Part shown: piece by piece, positions 62,517 to 64,000 of the stretch
How the letters are laid out: the number at the start of each line of letters is the position of its first letter
How positions within the stretch are numbered: the first letter of the stretch is position 1
Assembly: GCA_031409855.1 (NCBI GenBank)
Contig: JANNYA010000141.1
Span: 1-64,000, forward strand
DNA: 64,000 nucleotides
Direction of reading: 5' to 3'
Source: JANNYA01 sp031409855
GTDB lineage: Bacteria; Pseudomonadota; Gammaproteobacteria; Xanthomonadales; SZUA-5
Translations under genes and position numbers: made by a program
Notes under the pieces: generated by a model
Database searches by the model: none
Seen by the model: only the letters and a program-made list of their open reading frames with translations
What the model was told of the DNA's origin: nothing

Positions 62517-63047
62517 GTGATAGATCGTGTTTACTTGCTTTGTGAAGATCAATTGCATGAGCGGTTTTTGCGTCAGTGGTTGGCGCATAGGAAAGTTAAG
62601 GTTGTGAACGCCGAAGTTGCCCCTGCTGGCAAGAATTCCGCGTCCGCGTTCGTGCGAAAGCAATTTTTAGCTTTTGTCGTAAAGGCGAAGTCGAAGGCGT
62701 ACCAAGAAAAGCTCGGATTTATAGTGGTTATTGATGGCGACAACCTGGGGGTTCGGCGCAAATTGGAGCTGCAAAAACAGTTAAATGATGCTGAGCTCAT
62801 GCTTGCGTATGAAAAACGTGTTGTTATTTTGGTACCCAGTTGGTCCATAGATACCTGGATCGATGCGATATGCGGAGCGGACGCAGTTGAATCCACCAAG
62901 GTCACGGATCAAATTAAACGCAGTATTGACGACGAAATGATCCGTCGTGCGACCCTCGACTTTGACTCGTATCGTCGGGCCTTACCCGCACATTTGCCGG
63001 CAATGTTGGACGCGCAGCTTGAGCTTAGAAAACTTGATTTGGCTTGA
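62517..63047 (+). CDS. TOPRIM-like small protein, second gene of the ATPase cassette
   Basis: 176 residues starting at GTG 62517 (GGGAG at 62501-62505). An N-terminal VYLLCEDQLHERFLRQWL resembles the TOPRIM strand with conserved Glu (Glu10), and GFIVVIDGDNLG resembles the D-x-D motif (Asp73, Asp75). A later VVILVPSWSIDTWIDAICG resembles the segment seen in small TOPRIM partner proteins (for example DUF4276/RloB-like). If so, it would be a metal-dependent nuclease or effector that the ATPase controls. No recognisable HNH, PD-(D/E)XK or toxin motif. The assignment is from pattern only and weaker than that of the ATPase. Confidence 0.6.
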   Translation: MIDRVYLLCEDQLHERFLRQWLAHRKVKVVNAEVAPAGKNSASAFVRKQFLAFVVKAKSKAYQEKLGFIVVIDGDNLGVRRKLELQKQLNDAELMLAYEKRVVILVPSWSIDTWIDAICGADAVESTKVTDQIKRSIDDEMIRRATLDFDSYRRALPAHLPAMLDAQLELRKLDLA

Positions 63048-63186
63048 ATTAGTGCGAAAATTATCCACTAAGGCCGGTTTAAAACGATCACCTGGACTTG
63101 GCGCAATGGCCTGCGGCAAGTGCCGTAGAGTGCCCAGAACGCGGCGGGCATGCTATGGTTAGTTTGCCCAAACTCACCCAAATCCA

Positions 63187-64000
63187 ATGCTCAGTGCACC
63201 GCACATGAATCTGGCTGGTTTTACGATTCGAAATGTCATTTATGCGGTCGATGAAACCATCGTGGCGCGGGCTGACACGCAGCGTGGCGAGCGGGTGGTG
63301 CTGAAGTATCAAGACACGCACCGCCCGGCCCCTGAGCTACTGGCGCGCTGGCGTCATGAACACGCGATCCTCAGCTCAATTGACTCGAAATGGGTGATCA
63401 AGACGCTTGGGCTGAAGCAGTTCGAGCGCAATTTAGTGTTGGTGCTGGAAGATTTTGGCTCGACCAATCTTGCGCAGCTGATCGCGCAGCAGCCGCTTGA
63501 TTTAGCCGAGCGGCTCGCCATTGCGATCCAGTTTGCTTCAGCGCTGGCGGATGTGCACGCGCATGGCTTAATTCATGGCGATATCGCGCCGAAAAATGTG
63601 CTGGTCGAAGTGTCGACGATGCGGGTAAAACTCTGCGATTTCGGGCTTTCAAGCCGCTTGGATCACGAGCAAAAGCTTGGCTATGACAATTTTTTGCGCG
63701 GCACTTTGGAATATATGTCGCCTGAGCAAACCGGGCGTACCAACCTGGATGTGGATTACCGCAGCGATCTTTATTCGCTCGGAATTAGCCTGTACGAGCT
63801 GTTTTCGGGGCGCAAGCCGTTCCACTCGAACGACCCGATGACGCTGCTGCACGCGCAGATCGCCATCATGCCAGTGCCGCTGCACCGGCTTGATCCGTTG
63901 ATTCCGGAGCCGATTTCTGAGCTGGTGCAAAAGCTACTGGCAAAGTCCCCAGACGAGCGCTATCAAAGCAGTTTTGGGCTGATTCGAGATTTAACGCAGT
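63187..64000 (+). CDS. Kinase-domain start of a multidomain signalling protein (partial)
   Basis: The frame is open from ATG 63187 (or ATG 63205) to the window edge, about 271 residues. It has a protein-kinase-like domain: Lys in VVLKYQ, HGDIAPKNV in place of HRD..N, DFGLSSRL, and GTLEYMSPEQTGRTNLDVDYRSDLYSLGISLYELFSGRKPF. The sequence after it (HAQIAIMPVPLHRLDPLIP, LLAKSPDERYQSSFGLIRDL) is typical of the very large proteins that join a Ser/Thr kinase, an AAA ATPase, a GAF domain and a histidine kinase. The rest lies outside. No clear ribosome site. Confidence 0.78.
   Translation, partial: MLSAPHMNLAGFTIRNVIYAVDETIVARADTQRGERVVLKYQDTHRPAPELLARWRHEHAILSSIDSKWVIKTLGLKQFERNLVLVLEDFGSTNLAQLIAQQPLDLAERLAIAIQFASALADVHAHGLIHGDIAPKNVLVEVSTMRVKLCDFGLSSRLDHEQKLGYDNFLRGTLEYMSPEQTGRTNLDVDYRSDLYSLGISLYELFSGRKPFHSNDPMTLLHAQIAIMPVPLHRLDPLIPEPISELVQKLLAKSPDERYQSSFGLIRDLTQ

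Overview
The window is a chromosomal segment of a Gram-negative proteobacterium. It carries signal peptides, lipoprotein signals, a TonB-dependent receptor, outer-membrane beta-barrels, LysM lytic transglycosylase, rpsT, aroKB, ppk1, ahcY, purT, pgsA, gcdH and ppsA. By eye the GC content is middling (about 55%). Several features suggest a gammaproteobacterium of the Xanthomonadales/Lysobacterales kind: the ECF-like sigma factor plus Ser/Thr kinase pair, winged-helix/PD40 sensors, PhoP/PhoQ-like two-component genes and IPTL-CTERM-type surface proteins. The species cannot be named from sequence alone. No rRNA, tRNA, CRISPR array, complete insertion sequence or prophage was seen.

Layout. 1-6.8 kb: tail of a surface protein, MltD-like transglycosylase, small lipoprotein, S9 peptidase, NAD(P)-binding saccharopine-dehydrogenase-like protein, and ahcY behind a perfect 32-bp palindrome. 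6.8-10.7 kb: short inverted-repeat elements, then a fatty-acid locus with a TetR regulator and acyl-CoA-binding protein divergent from a two-domain fatty acyl-CoA reductase that closely resembles the Marinobacter enzyme making fatty alcohols for wax esters. 10.7-18 kb: rpsT, an IPTL-CTERM protein, and a tightly spaced aroK-aroB-ppk1-FHA/SpoIIE-phosphatase run. 18-22 kb: a secreted unknown and a sigma factor/Ser-Thr kinase operon. 22.8-31 kb: one gene for a 2729-residue surface protein with seven GEVED-type repeats, including a recent two-unit duplication.

31-45 kb: DUF4143 ATPase, purT, a PepSY-like protein followed by three 35-bp repeats and a PhoP/PhoQ-like pair, ECF sigma factor with a DUF3379-type membrane protein, a winged-helix membrane sensor with PD40 propeller, and a TonB receptor divergent from an AraC regulator. 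45-55.6 kb: a coupled set of amidohydrolase-like genes plus alpha/beta hydrolase, gcdH, pgsA, a repetitive DTGSG-type beta-solenoid protein, a PDEase-like HD protein and a TorF-type porin. 55.8-64 kb: a degenerate Ser/Thr kinase, a cupin, a block of dispersed and tandem repeats, ppsA, a two-gene AAA ATPase/TOPRIM-like cassette of the kind found in phage-defence systems, and the start of a giant kinase/ATPase-type signalling protein.

Most functional calls are by family motifs read directly. The best candidates for something undescribed are the ATPase/TOPRIM-like pair (61269-63047), the DTGSG solenoid protein, the giant GEVED protein and the 35-bp repeat array ahead of the PhoP-like regulator.
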